From assembly GCF_900102815.1 (NCBI RefSeq), contig NZ_FNGF01000006.1:310001-374000 (forward strand): a DNA stretch of 64,000 nucleotides, given 5' to 3'. Numbering within the stretch: the first letter of the stretch is position 1; every line of letters begins with the position of its first letter. Of the stretch, positions 1 to 15,186 are shown one piece after another. The translations under genes and the position numbers were made by a program. The notes under the pieces are model-generated. The model was not told the origin of the DNA, did no database searches, and saw only the letters and a list, made by a program, of their open reading frames with translations. This stretch comes from Glycomyces sambucus. GTDB lineage: Bacteria; Actinomycetota; Actinomycetes; Mycobacteriales; Micromonosporaceae.

Positions 1-680
1 TCGCGGCCGTGCCCGGCCTGGTCGACGCCGGCGAGGTCGCGCACTCCACCGAACTGGGCTGGGCCGGCCGCGACCTGGCCGGCGACCTCGCCTCGGCCAC
101 GGGCCGCGAGTGGCAGGTCGTGGACACCGCGACGGCCGCCGCCGTCGGCGAGTGGTCCCGCGGCGACGCCCACGAGGCGACGAAGCTGCTGTACCTGCAC
201 GGCGGGCGCGGGCTCACCGCCGGGCTCGTCGTCGACGGGCTCGCGCCGCGCGGCGGCTCGATCCAGTTGGGGCACATCGTGGTCCAGCCGGGCGGGCGCG
301 AATGCGCGTGCGGGCTGCGCGGGTGCCTGGAGGCGGAGATGGAGGTCTTCGGCTACGCCGAGGACATCGAGTACGCGACCCTCGCGGCGGGCATGGGCGA
401 CGCCGCCGCGCGCGACGGACTGCGCCGCTCCGGCGAGGACCTCGGCCGCGCCCTCGGCGCGGTCGTCACCGCGACCGGCCCCGACGAGATCCTGTTCGGC
501 GGCTGGCTCCGCGAGCTGTACCTCTCGGCGGCGGCCCCGGTCCGCTCGGCCCTGGCCGAGACGACCCTCCCCCACCTGCGCTCGCGTCTGCGCCTGCGCA
601 CCCCGGTCCTCGGCGACGAGGGCGCCCTCATCGGGGCGGCGGAGACGGGGTTCGCGACGGTCGTCGACCGCATGCGGTAG
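1..680 (+). CDS. ROK-family protein, C-terminal part (5' end outside window)
   Basis: This is the C-terminal part of a ROK (repressor/ORF/kinase) protein, either a sugar kinase or an XylR/NagC-type regulator. The first codons read AAVPGLVDAGEV, which matches the internal VPGLVD segment of ROK proteins. The GTG at position 9 is therefore probably an internal valine, and the true start lies upstream of the window. The zinc-binding signature GHIVVQPGG..CACGLRGCLE is complete at about residues 88-108 as read from position 9. The protein ends with the usual GA(L)IGAAETGF helix. The N-terminal part, which would show a kinase ATP motif or an HTH, is absent, so kinase and regulator cannot be told apart. 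Confidence 0.82.
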   Translation, partial: AAVPGLVDAGEVAHSTELGWAGRDLAGDLASATGREWQVVDTATAAAVGEWSRGDAHEATKLLYLHGGRGLTAGLVVDGLAPRGGSIQLGHIVVQPGGRECACGLRGCLEAEMEVFGYAEDIEYATLAAGMGDAAARDGLRRSGEDLGRALGAVVTATGPDEILFGGWLRELYLSAAAPVRSALAETTLPHLRSRLRLRTPVLGDEGALIGAAETGFATVVDRMR

Positions 681-684
681 GCGA

Positions 685-759
685 TGGCTGGCCCGCCAGG
701 ACTCGAACCTGAAACGACTGAACCAAAATCAGTAGTGTTGCCGATTACACCACGGGCCA
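685..759 (-). tRNA. tRNA-Gln(TTG)
   Basis: On the minus strand the sequence folds as a tRNA. The acceptor arms TGGCCCG and CGGGCCA pair perfectly. The anticodon arm is ACTGA-TTTTGGT-TCAGT with anticodon TTG, and the T arm carries GGTTCGAGTCC. The discriminator base is G and a genomic CCA follows, at 685-687. Anticodon UUG reads glutamine CAA codons. The gene stands alone, 4 nt past the end of the convergent ROK gene. Confidence 0.95.
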
Positions 760-794
760 ACGGCCGCGCAGAGCGGCCGGAGACAAGGATATCG

Positions 795-1478
795 CTATCG
801 GTCGGGCCACAGGTGCCCGGGCATGTACGCGATGAGGTCGTGCAGGAAGTCGGCCCGCACGAACAGCTCGCTCACCCGCAGCGGCCCCTCGCCGGACGCC
901 ATCAGCCACGGCCCCTCCAGGCGCCAGCCCGTCGACAGCGCCCGCGCGTCGGCCATCAGCCACTCCATCAGGCGCGGGTGGATCACGTCGTACGCGAACC
1001 GCGGATTCGGCGAGCCGACCGCGAACCGGTCGTTGAACGCGTTGGACTCGAACTCGACCCGCTCGCCCGGGAGCCACGACCGGACGCCCGACGGCGCGAC
1101 GTCGAGGACCGGGAACGAGCCGGGCACCGCGACCGCCACGAACGACACCTCCTCCTCCGAGTCGCCCTCGCCGATCAGCGTGCGCAGGACCGGCCGGTAC
1201 CGGTACGTGTACGCCAGCAGCGGCGCGCCCCGGTACTGCCCGCGCACCACGTGCGCGAACTGCTCGGTGAAGTGGCCGCCGAACGGCCCCCGCTGCGACA
1301 GGTGCAGCGGGGCGTGATCCACCCGCAGGTAGTGCAGCCCGTATATCGCGGCCCACTGCGCGTTCGGATCGCCCAGGGCCCGGCGCCGCGCGTCCGCGCG
1401 CAGGGCGAGCACCGCGCCGACGACCGCCGCGGCGGCGATGAGCGCGAACACCCCGTAGACGGCTACCTGGACCCCCAC
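795..1478 (-). CDS. membrane-anchored protein of unknown function, paralogue of the next upstream gene
   Basis: A 227-residue protein with one N-terminal membrane helix (about residues 5-26, VAVYGVFALIAAAAVVGAVL) and a soluble C-terminal domain. It is clearly homologous to the 221-residue product encoded just upstream on the same strand. Both contain the block NPRFAYDVIH..(L/T)MEWM(L)AD(A/Q)RA, then W R(L/F)EGPWLM, then a closing DFL.D(L)I.(Y/G).P.H(L/V)W segment. The genes lie 63 nt apart and probably form one unit. I recognise no enzyme motif. By topology it is a type II-like anchored protein with its domain on one membrane face; which face is not decidable here. Confidence 0.75.
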   Translation of the reverse strand: MGVQVAVYGVFALIAAAAVVGAVLALRADARRRALGDPNAQWAAIYGLHYLRVDHAPLHLSQRGPFGGHFTEQFAHVVRGQYRGAPLLAYTYRYRPVLRTLIGEGDSEEEVSFVAVAVPGSFPVLDVAPSGVRSWLPGERVEFESNAFNDRFAVGSPNPRFAYDVIHPRLMEWLMADARALSTGWRLEGPWLMASGEGPLRVSELFVRADFLHDLIAYMPGHLWPDR

Positions 1479-1541
1479 GCCGCCCCTCCTCCCGGATGCG
1501 CGCGGGGGCCGCGCCCCGCGGCGCGGCCCCCGGCTGCTCTG

Positions 1542-2207
1542 CTAGCTGTTCGACCAGACGTGCTTGGGCACCTGGCCGTAGATGTCGACGAGGAAGTCCG
1601 CGTAGAAGAAGACCTCCTCCAGCTTCAGCGCCCCGGAGCGGAACGTCATGAGCCACGGGCCCTCGAACCGCCACTGGTAGGAGCGGGCGCGCTGGTCGGC
1701 GAGCATCCACTCCATCGTGCGGGCGTGGATCACGTCGTACGCGAAGCGCCGGTTCGGCGACTTGATCCGGAAGATGTCGTTGAACTGCTGGTTCTCGAAG
1801 TCGATGTCCTTCGCGAACCGCTTGGTCAGGAAGTTCTCCTGGCTGATGTCGAGCAGCGGGCGGGCCTGGGGCAGGCCGATCGCGACCACCTGGTTGGTGT
1901 GCGTCTGCGACTCCTTGCCCGAGCCGGTCGTGTACTGGTACTGGAAGAACACGATGTGCGAGCCCTTGTACATGCCGCGGAACACGTCGATGCCCTTGCG
2001 GGAGTGCCCGTTGTTGAACGGCTCCTCGCTGGAGAGGCCGACCACCGAGTTGTCCGACGGCTCGTAGTGGAACCCGTACTGGGCCGCCCAGGCCCGGTAC
2101 ATCGCGATCTTCTTCTGGCGGGCACGCCAGCCGAAGTAGGCGATGACCAGGACGACCGCGCCGCAGCCGACGTAAAACAGCCAGTTGTTGCTCTCCACGG
2201 GGTGCAT
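1542..2207 (-). CDS. membrane-anchored protein of unknown function, paralogue of the gene at 795-1478
   Basis: A 221-residue protein with an N-terminal membrane helix (about residues 10-26, LFYVGCGAVVLVIAYFGW), a short basic stretch (RARQKK) and a soluble domain of about 190 residues. It shares with its downstream neighbour the motifs AxYGxHY, NRRFAYDVIHARTMEWM and WRFEGPWLM. The start has a reasonable Shine-Dalgarno (GAAGGAATG context) behind it. Position just downstream of lemA suggests co-transcription. The family is unrecognised, and the duplicated pair implies a local gene duplication. Confidence 0.75.
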   Translation of the reverse strand: MHPVESNNWLFYVGCGAVVLVIAYFGWRARQKKIAMYRAWAAQYGFHYEPSDNSVVGLSSEEPFNNGHSRKGIDVFRGMYKGSHIVFFQYQYTTGSGKESQTHTNQVVAIGLPQARPLLDISQENFLTKRFAKDIDFENQQFNDIFRIKSPNRRFAYDVIHARTMEWMLADQRARSYQWRFEGPWLMTFRSGALKLEEVFFYADFLVDIYGQVPKHVWSNS

Positions 2208-2278
2208 TCCTTCTTACATGTGGCGGACCCGCTCGACTCGCGAGCGCCGCCGGGGCAGGGGGGATCGGGGGGCGCGGG

Positions 2279-3151
2279 CTACCGGCCGTAGGGCTGCTGG
2301 CCGTACCCGGGCTGCTGCGGCTGCTGGGGCTGCTGCGGGTAACCGGGCTGCTGGCCGTAGCCCGGCTGCTGCGGGGCGCCGTACCCGGGCTGGGGCTGGC
2401 CGTAACCCGGCTGCTGCCCGTACCCGGGCTGCTGCTGCGGCTGCTGGTACCCGGGCTGCTGGCCGTAGCCGGGCTGCTGGGGCTGGCCGTAGCCGGGGAG
2501 CTGGCCGGGCGGGGACGCCTGCGGCATCTGCTGCTGCGGGGGCTGCTGCATGTAGCCGGGCTGCTGCATGTCGCGCAGCTTCGGCGCGGTGCGGGCCTCG
2601 GGGGTGTCGAGCTCGAAGTACTCCTCGGGCGTGAAGCCGCCCATCTTCGCCGAGATCGAACCGGGGAAGACCTGGAGCGCGGTGTTGTACTCGCGCACGT
2701 TCGCGTTGTAGAACCGGCGCGGGGCGGCGATCCGGTTCTCGGTCTCGGCGATCTCCGTCTGGAGCTGGAGGAAGTTCTGGTTGCTCTGGAGCGCGGGGTA
2801 CGCCTCCTGCATGTGGATGACGCCGCGGATGGCGTTCCCGAGCTGGCCCTCGACCTGGCCCTGCGCGGCGTGGCCGGCGTTCGGGTCCTGACGGGCCTGC
2901 ATCGCGAGCGCGCGGGCCTCGGCCACCTGCCGGAGGGTCGCGTTCTCGGACCCGGCCGCCTGCTGCACGACGTACATCAGGTTGTCGAGCAGGTCGTAGC
3001 GGCGCTGGAGCTCGACGTCGATCTGCGCCCACGACTCCTGGGCGATGTTCCGCAGCCGCACGAGCTTGTTGCGCCCGCCGATCACGGCGAAGAGCACGAT
3101 GAGGCCGATGAGCAGAACGAGGATCAGGATCCAGACGATTGGGTTGTCCAT
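2279..3151 (-). CDS. lemA: LemA family protein with a Gln/Pro/Gly/Tyr-rich tail
   Basis: The first ~190 residues are a LemA protein: an N-terminal membrane helix (residues 5-25, VWILILVLLIGLIVLFAVIG), then a helical bundle with the family motifs RxNLVxLRNxxxESWAQIDVELQRRYDLL and FYNANVREYNTALQVFPGSI..MGGFTPEEYFELD. LemA proteins are membrane-anchored helical proteins whose biochemical role is not established. After about residue 195 comes a tail of some 95 residues made of imperfect repeats of the type QPGYGQ, rich in Gln, Pro, Gly and Tyr and without hydrophobic core residues, so predicted disordered. The body is standard; the length and regularity of the tail are unusual. The next gene downstream starts 72 nt away. 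Confidence 0.88.
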   Translation of the reverse strand: MDNPIVWILILVLLIGLIVLFAVIGGRNKLVRLRNIAQESWAQIDVELQRRYDLLDNLMYVVQQAAGSENATLRQVAEARALAMQARQDPNAGHAAQGQVEGQLGNAIRGVIHMQEAYPALQSNQNFLQLQTEIAETENRIAAPRRFYNANVREYNTALQVFPGSISAKMGGFTPEEYFELDTPEARTAPKLRDMQQPGYMQQPPQQQMPQASPPGQLPGYGQPQQPGYGQQPGYQQPQQQPGYGQQPGYGQPQPGYGAPQQPGYGQQPGYPQQPQQPQQPGYGQQPYGR

Positions 3152-3179
3152 AATCCGTGAGCCTAGCCCATCTCCGCCA

Positions 3180-3244
3180 GCGGGAGGGCACCCCCGCAGC
3201 GGCCTGGAGCGCAGCTCGCAGCCGCCGCGGGCATGCCCTCCCGC
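3180..3244. other. large inverted repeat between lemA and glmM
   Basis: The 11-nt arms GCGGGAGGGCA (3180-3190) and TGCCCTCCCGC (3234-3244) are exact reverse complements. The interior can pair further through CCCGC/GCGGG and GCGGC/GCCGC blocks. This 65-nt structure fills most of the gap after glmM. It may be a transcription terminator for glmM or a processing site. There is no T-run on either side. Confidence 0.5.
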
Positions 3245-3266
3245 CTGCTGAGACGGTGGTCAGCCG

Positions 3267-4610
<1,344 letters not shown>

Positions 4611-4715
4611 CTTGGCGGTGCGGTGCGGCGCTCGCGCCCCTCTCGGGCGGGCGGCGGGCCCGGACCGGACCGGTTCGGTCGGCGGCAGTGCCGGTCGGCC
4701 TGCCGGGTGGCATGG

Positions 4716-4753
4716 AAAAAGGGGCCGCCGAGGATGTCCTCCTCGGCAGCCCC
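4716..4753 (-). terminator. Rho-independent terminator of rplM-rpsI
   Basis: Read on the minus strand, GGGGCTGCCGAGGA is followed by a short loop, then TCCTCGGCGGCCCC and six T residues. One T/G wobble lies in an otherwise perfect stem. It lies about 80 nt past the rpsI stop. Confidence 0.85.
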
Positions 4754-4832
4754 GTCGCTTGTGCAGACTAGCGCGTCCCCCGCCTCGACGGCGCTCGCGC
4801 GTCGCGGTTTTGTGAGGCGGGGGGAAGGCGTG

Positions 4833-5393
4833 CTAGCGCTTCGAGTACTGCGGTGCCTTGCGGGCCTTCTTGAGGCCGTACTTCTTCGATTCCTTCTCGC
4901 GGGCGTCGCGGGTCAGGAAGCCGGCGGCCTTGAGGGCCGGGCGGGTGTTCGGGTCGATCTCCACGAGGGCGCGGGCGATGCCGAGGCGGAGCGCGCCGGC
5001 CTGGCCGGTGGCGCCGCCGCCGTGGATGTTGACCAGGACGTCGAAGTTGTCGCCGGCCTCGACGGTCACGAAGGGCTCGGCCACGGTCTGCTGGTGGACC
5101 TTGGAGGGGAAGTAGTCCTCGAGGGTCTTGCCGTTGACGACGTACTTGCCGGTGCCGGCGACCAGGCGGACGCGGGCGATGGCGCGCTTGCGGCGGCCCA
5201 CGGTCTGGATCGGGCGGTCGGCGGGGATCGCGGGGATGCTGGGCACGGACGGCGCGGCGGCGACGTCGGCGGGCACCTCGACGGGGGCCTCGGCGACCTC
5301 GACCGGGGTCGGGATCTCCTCGGCCTCGGGGGTCACGGGAGCCTCGGGGGCTTCGGTCTCGACGGCCTCGTTGGCCTGGATCTCGTCACTCAT
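4833..5393 (-). CDS. rpsI: 30S ribosomal protein S9
   Basis: The C-terminal ~130 residues are S9, part of the head of the 30S subunit. Seen are [25 protein letters not shown], the [19 protein letters not shown] segment and the C-terminal [17 protein letters not shown] tail that reaches the P site. The ATG at 5393 adds an acidic, proline- and valine-rich extension of about 55 residues ahead of the core, a feature common in actinobacterial S9. The gene follows rplM after 20 nt, the conserved L13-S9 operon. Confidence 0.96.
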   Translation of the reverse strand: MSDEIQANEAVETEAPEAPVTPEAEEIPTPVEVAEAPVEVPADVAAAPSVPSIPAIPADRPIQTVGRRKRAIARVRLVAGTGKYVVNGKTLEDYFPSKVHQQTVAEPFVTVEAGDNFDVLVNIHGGGATGQAGALRLGIARALVEIDPNTRPALKAAGFLTRDAREKESKKYGLKKARKAPQYSKR

Positions 5394-5413
5394 GTGTCTG
5401 CTCCTGCCCGCGC

Positions 5414-5857
5414 CTACTGCGCGACCTTCGTGATCTCGTACGGCTTCGGCTGCTGGGCGGCGTGCGGGTGGCCGGGGCCTGCGTACACCTTCAGCTTCTT
5501 GAACACGCTGCGACCGAGCTTGGTCTTCGGCAGCATGCCGATGACGGCCTTCTCGACCACCTTCGTCGGGGCCTTCTCCATCAGCTCGGCGTAGGACTTC
5601 TCCTTGAGACCGCCCGGGTAGCCGGAGTGGCGGATCGCCTTCTTGGTCTGGAGCTTGTTGCGGGTCAGCACGACCTTCTCGGCGTTGACCACGATGACGT
5701 AGTCGCCGGTGTCGGCGTTCGGAGTGAACGTGGGCTTGTGCTTGCCGCGGAGCAGTTCGGCCGTGTGCGTCGCGAGACGACCCAACACCACGTCGGTCGC
5801 GTCGATCACGAGCCACTGCGGGTCGAGGTCACCCGCTTTGGGAGTGTACGTCGGCAC
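5414..5857 (-). CDS. rplM: 50S ribosomal protein L13
   Basis: L13 is an early-assembling 50S protein. Start choice: the GTG at 5857 (product [15 protein letters not shown]) has AGG upstream and gives 147 residues, the usual actinobacterial length; the reading frame extends further upstream but without homology. Typical blocks are [31 protein letters not shown](Y)V(I)VVNA and the [11 protein letters not shown] segment. Promoter elements for rplM-rpsI should lie in the ~200 nt upstream, where I see no other gene. Confidence 0.96.
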   Translation of the reverse strand: MPTYTPKAGDLDPQWLVIDATDVVLGRLATHTAELLRGKHKPTFTPNADTGDYVIVVNAEKVVLTRNKLQTKKAIRHSGYPGGLKEKSYAELMEKAPTKVVEKAVIGMLPKTKLGRSVFKKLKVYAGPGHPHAAQQPKPYEITKVAQ

Positions 5858-6057
5858 AGTGTTACCTAGCTTTCGTTGTCGGTGTGGAACGAATCCCGCA
5901 GATGAGGGCGGGACCGCCTGAATCCCCGCGGCCGCGTGCGGCGCGCGCCGACCGCTGCGCGGCCGTCCGGGATTCGTTGGACAGCGCCTCCGCGGGGGCC
6001 GGATTCCGGCCGGGTGCGGTGGCACTCGAACAACAGCTGCCTAGTCTACGCGGTGGT

Positions 6058-6082
6058 GGCGGCCGCCCTGAAGGCGGCCGCC
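6058..6082 (-). terminator. hairpin terminator downstream of thiC
   Basis: GGCGGCCGCC - CTGAA - GGCGGCCGCC forms a perfect 10-bp stem about 65 nt past the thiC stop. There is no T-run, which is common for actinomycete terminators. The rest of 5858-6057 shows no gene and should hold the rplM promoter. Confidence 0.65.
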
Positions 6083-6121
6083 GTGACCTCGGATACAGCC
6101 CGCTCGGGCTACCGCGCGGGC

Positions 6122-11598
<5,477 letters not shown>

Positions 11599-11599
<1 letters not shown>

Positions 11600-12645
11600 C
11601 AGCCTGCGCCCGTCCCTCGCAGGAGGCCGGTTGGTCGATGCGGCGCTGCGGCAGGTCGGGCCGGGCCGGTTTCGCGCAGGTGGGTCAGGCCCGTTGCAGG
11701 CACACCGTTCGGAGCGGGGTGGTCGAAGTGGGACGCGTTCGGTGCGCCGCCGGCTCCCGCACGCTCGTCCTCTCGCGAGCGCGGCGTGTTGCCGGCGCCT
11801 GTAAGGCGCGTCGCGGTGCCGAGGCGAGTCGGTTCTTCGCCAACGGCCGCAAGGAGTTCCGCTGTCGCGGCAGCGGGATCGTCCGCACCGGCGACGGCCC
11901 CGACGACCGCTACACCGTAAGCACCAGCCTCGCGGCACAGCGCCGCGCGTTCGGCGGTGATGCCGCCGATGGCGATCACGGGGAGGTCGACGGCGGCGCA
12001 CACGGCGGCGAGTCCGTCGAGGCCGATCGGCTGCGGCAGACCGGTCTTCGTCGTGGTGCTCCAGACCGGTCCGACGCCGAGATACGTGGCCCCGGCGCGG
12101 CGCGCGGCGCGCGCCGATTCGGAGTCGCGGCAGGTGCCGCCGATGACCGCACCGTCGGGCAGGAGGCGCCGTGCGGCGTCGATCGGGAGGTCGTCGGCGC
12201 CGAGGTGCACGCCGTCGGCGCCGATCGACTGGGCGATGTGAACGCGGTCGTTGACCAGGCACACCGCCCCGTACGCGTCGCACAGTTCGGCGACCGCGAC
12301 GGCGAGGTCGAAGGCGGCCCGATCGGTGTAGTGGTCCTCGGGCCGGATCTGGATCAGCCCGGCTCCGGCCGCGAGCGCGGCCTCCAAGGTCAGCAGCAGC
12401 TCGTGTTGCGGCGCAACCGCTCTGGAGGCGACCGGCGCTGAGGAGGTTCGCGCCGCAGCGGGGGCGAGCCCGCGGTCGTCGGCGGCGGGGTTCGGCTCGG
12501 CCGCGCGGGCGCGGACACCGCCGTCAGACCCCGGACTCGGCATGGCCGGGAGGGCGTCGGCCGCGGGATTCTGCTCCGACCGCGATGCACCAGCGGCGCG
12601 CGTATCAGTGATGACGTGCAGACGAGGTAGGCGAACAGGTCGCAT
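11599..12645 (-). CDS. thiE: thiamine-phosphate synthase ThiE with two low-complexity segments
   Basis: ThiE couples HMP-pyrophosphate and thiazole phosphate to thiamine phosphate. Barrel motifs are PRLHVITD at the N-terminus, GAGLIQIRPED, CLVNDRVHIAQSIGADGVHLGADDLP, IGGTCRDSESARAARRAGATYLGVGPVW.T.TKTGLP and VIAIGGIT. Compared with the usual ~210-220 residues this is 348 long. Residues ~16-80 hold an Ala/Pro/Arg-rich insertion, with NPAAD occurring twice, between the first strand and first helix. After TAELLAAV a ~75-residue disordered-looking tail follows. The ATG at 12645 sits just behind the TPP riboswitch with GGAG upstream. First gene of the thi operon. Confidence 0.93.
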
Positions 12646-12656
12646 AAGGCTCCTTC

Positions 12657-12740
12657 TCCCTGCGCCAGCATGACCTGGATCAGGTTCGACGGTCGGGACT
12701 ACCAAGTCCCCTCTCAGCCCGATGCATCGGACTCCCGCGG
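12657..12740 (-). promoter_or_regulatory. TPP riboswitch (THI element)
   Basis: On the minus strand the 5' arm reads CGCGGGAGTCC and is followed by GGGCTGAGAGGG, a variable stem, GACCGTCGAACCTGATC, CAGGTCATGCTGGCGCAGGGAG. These are the conserved CTGAGA and CCTGATC...GGCGNAGGGA blocks of the TPP aptamer. It lies 12 nt upstream of thiE. The Shine-Dalgarno of thiE overlaps the end of the aptamer, which suggests control of translation initiation, and by coupling of the whole operon. No second aptamer lies before thiC. Confidence 0.95.
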
Positions 12741-12981
12741 GTTTGTCGTTCGGCCGTCACGCTACGCCATCGCGAGGGGTTCTCGCAAGCGGTGTGTCGC
12801 CAAGCGGACACCGCACCGCCGCCGCGAACCCGCCACCGACGCCGCCCGCGAGCCGGTCCCGCACGCGCCCCGACCCGACTGTCGCCATTGCCCCGCGGCG
12901 GCCCGTTTCGGTCCCGTTCCGCCCTGTGACCTGGGTCTTGACCACCGCGCTCACCAAGGCTTACGATTGCCAGCACGGGAA

Positions 12982-12995
12982 TTACAACGTTGTAA
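12982..12995. promoter_or_regulatory. perfect 14-bp palindrome, probable LacI-type operator
   Basis: TTACAACGTTGTAA, 16 nt upstream of the ATG of a secreted glycosidase. The central CG and two-fold symmetry are typical of LacI-family operators. AT-rich sequence here stands out from the GC-rich surroundings. The regulator is not in the window. The rest of 12741-12981 shows no gene and should hold divergent promoters. Confidence 0.6.
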
Positions 12996-13010
12996 AGAAT
13001 GGGAGTTCCC

Positions 13011-15113
13011 ATGCCACACGCGATACCCCTCGACCTCCGCAGAACCGGCGCACTCCTCCTCGCGGCCGTCCTCGCCCTCACCGCCGCCATGGCCGCGTCG
13101 CTCGGCTGGGCCCCCGCCCCCGCGGCCGCGGTCACCACCGGGAACGGCGCGCTCGTGTACGCGCCGGCCGCCGGCAGCTCCTTCAACCCCGAAGGCGGCA
13201 CCCCCGCCGGGACCACCTACGCCAAGATCATCGTGCTCAAGCACAGCGGCGCCTCCAACGGCACCCAGATCGTCACCTACGACCAGCTCGTCCTCCAGAA
13301 CGGCGACCAGGTCTACCCGATCTACCGCAGCACGAACAACGGCACGAGCTGGACCCACGTCGCCGACGTCAACCCCAGCGACCAGTTCCCCGCGCTCACC
13401 CGCACCGCCCAGCCGTTCCTGTTCGAGGTCACCGAGACCACCGGGAACCTGACGGCGGGCACGATCCTCCTGGCGGGCATGGTCATGCCGGAGAACCGCT
13501 CCTCCAGCCGCCTGGTCGTCTACAAGAGCACGAATCAGGGCACGAGCTGGAGCTACCTGAGCACCATCGACACCGGCGGCCCGGCCGTCTACGACCCGAG
13601 CCCCACCTCCACCACCACGACCGTCTGGGAGCCCTCGCTCGCGATCGACGCGAACGGCGGCCTGGTCGCGTACTTCTCCGACGAGCGCCAGAAGGCCAAC
13701 GGCGTCCTCCAGGCCGTCTCGTACCGCCGCTCCACCGACGGCGGCCAGACCTGGGGCTCCCTGGTCAACGTCTCGGCGCCCACCAACCAGAGCGACCGCC
13801 CCGGCATGATCACCGTGACCACCCTGCCGAACGGCCGCTACCTCGCGACCTTCGAGGTCGTCAACCGCCCCAGCCAGTCCCAGAACACCGCGCCGGTCTA
13901 CTACAAGACCTCCGACGACGGCCTGAACTGGGGCTCCACCAACAGCATCGGCACCGCCGTCAAGCTCGGGAACGGGCGCGGGATCGGCTCCTCCCCGTAC
14001 GTCACGTGGGTGCCGTCGGGCGGTCCGCAGGGCATGGTCGTGGTCGCCTCGAAATGGTCGCTCGACGCGAGCGGCAACATCGACGGCGGCCAGAACTTCT
14101 ACGTCAACTACCATCTCGGCGAGGGCCCGTGGGAGCGACTGCCGATGGCGGTCACCTACGACGCCACCGACACCCAGGGCGGCAACTTCAGCGGATTCGC
14201 GCAGGGCATCGACGTCGGCGCCGACGGGCGGACGCTCTACCAGGCCGTGAACGTCGAGAACACCGCCACCGACCTGAACGACATCCGCGTCGGCTCGATC
14301 CCGCTCGACGCCCAGCAGTACGAGGCCGAGAACGCCGCCCTGAACAGCGTCTCCACGGTCACCCACGTGCAGGCGTCGAACGGCTCGAAGATCGGCAACA
14401 TCAACGACACCGGCGACTACGTCCAGTTCACCGTCGACGTCCCGGCGGCCGGGACCTACACGATGAACGTTCGCTACGACAACGGGTTCGGGTCCGCCGC
14501 GACCCACTCGGTGAGCGTCAACGGCGGAGCGGGTTCCTCGATCAGTTATCCGGCCACTGTGGACTGGAGCCGGTTCGGGTGGGCCCAGAAGTCGGTGACG
14601 CTCAACGCCGGCAGCAACACGATCAGGTTCACCAAGGGCACCGACTTCGCCGAACTCGACGTGATCCACCTGTACCGCAGCGCCGCGCTCGACCCGGTCT
14701 TCCAGGTGCAGAACCGCAACAGCGGCAAGTACCTGGAGGTGGTGAGCGCCCTGACCACCGACGGCGCGGCGATCGGCCAGTGGGGCGACACGAATCACGC
14801 GACCCAGCGGTGGACCGTGACCGGCGGCCCGACCGTGCAGTTCGTCAACCGCAACAGCGGGAAGCTCCTGGAGATCCCCTCGGCGCAGACCGCCGACGGG
14901 GTCGACGCGGTCCAGTGGGGCTCGACCGGCCATGCGACCCAGTCGTGGAACGCCTCGGTCAGCGGCGGCTACTGGACCTTCGCCAACGCCAACAGCGGCA
15001 AGCTCCTCGAGATCACCGGTGCCTCCACAGCAGACGGTGCCATCGCGCAGCAGTACACGTCCAACGGCGCGACCTGCCAGCAGTGGCGGCTCGTGAAGGA
15101 GGGCATCCAGTAA
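13011..15113 (+). CDS. secreted sialidase-fold glycoside hydrolase with CBM35/6-like and ricin-type lectin modules
   Basis: A signal peptide (LRRTGALLLAAVLALTAAMAA...PAAA) is followed by a beta-propeller-like region of ~400 residues carrying Asp-box repeats: STNNGTSW, STNQGTSW, STDGGQTW, SDDGLNW. Next comes a carbohydrate-binding domain of CBM6/35 type (YEAENAAL..., INDTGDYVQFTVDVPAAGTYTMNVRY). The C-terminus is a ricin-B trefoil with three repeats (NRNSGKYLE, NRNSGKLLE, NANSGKLLE) and QRW/QSW/QQW motifs. The fold fits GH33 sialidases or GH93 exo-arabinanases; I cannot see a clear catalytic arginine triad, so the substrate is open. Start: the ATG at 13011 has GGGAG six nt upstream; the in-frame ATG at 12999 lacks one. 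The palindromic operator just upstream suggests induction by a sugar. Confidence 0.85.
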   Translation: MPHAIPLDLRRTGALLLAAVLALTAAMAASLGWAPAPAAAVTTGNGALVYAPAAGSSFNPEGGTPAGTTYAKIIVLKHSGASNGTQIVTYDQLVLQNGDQVYPIYRSTNNGTSWTHVADVNPSDQFPALTRTAQPFLFEVTETTGNLTAGTILLAGMVMPENRSSSRLVVYKSTNQGTSWSYLSTIDTGGPAVYDPSPTSTTTTVWEPSLAIDANGGLVAYFSDERQKANGVLQAVSYRRSTDGGQTWGSLVNVSAPTNQSDRPGMITVTTLPNGRYLATFEVVNRPSQSQNTAPVYYKTSDDGLNWGSTNSIGTAVKLGNGRGIGSSPYVTWVPSGGPQGMVVVASKWSLDASGNIDGGQNFYVNYHLGEGPWERLPMAVTYDATDTQGGNFSGFAQGIDVGADGRTLYQAVNVENTATDLNDIRVGSIPLDAQQYEAENAALNSVSTVTHVQASNGSKIGNINDTGDYVQFTVDVPAAGTYTMNVRYDNGFGSAATHSVSVNGGAGSSISYPATVDWSRFGWAQKSVTLNAGSNTIRFTKGTDFAELDVIHLYRSAALDPVFQVQNRNSGKYLEVVSALTTDGAAIGQWGDTNHATQRWTVTGGPTVQFVNRNSGKLLEIPSAQTADGVDAVQWGSTGHATQSWNASVSGGYWTFANANSGKLLEITGASTADGAIAQQYTSNGATCQQWRLVKEGIQ

Positions 15114-15186
15114 CGCGAGCGGGGCGCCGGGTCTCCCGGCGCTCCGTACCTGCGCAACGTACGGACTTGCAGCGCAGCCGATCGTC

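Noticed and set aside
685-759. tRNA-Gln as integration site of a mobile element
   Set aside because: No integrase and no duplicated tRNA 3' end were found in the neighbourhood.
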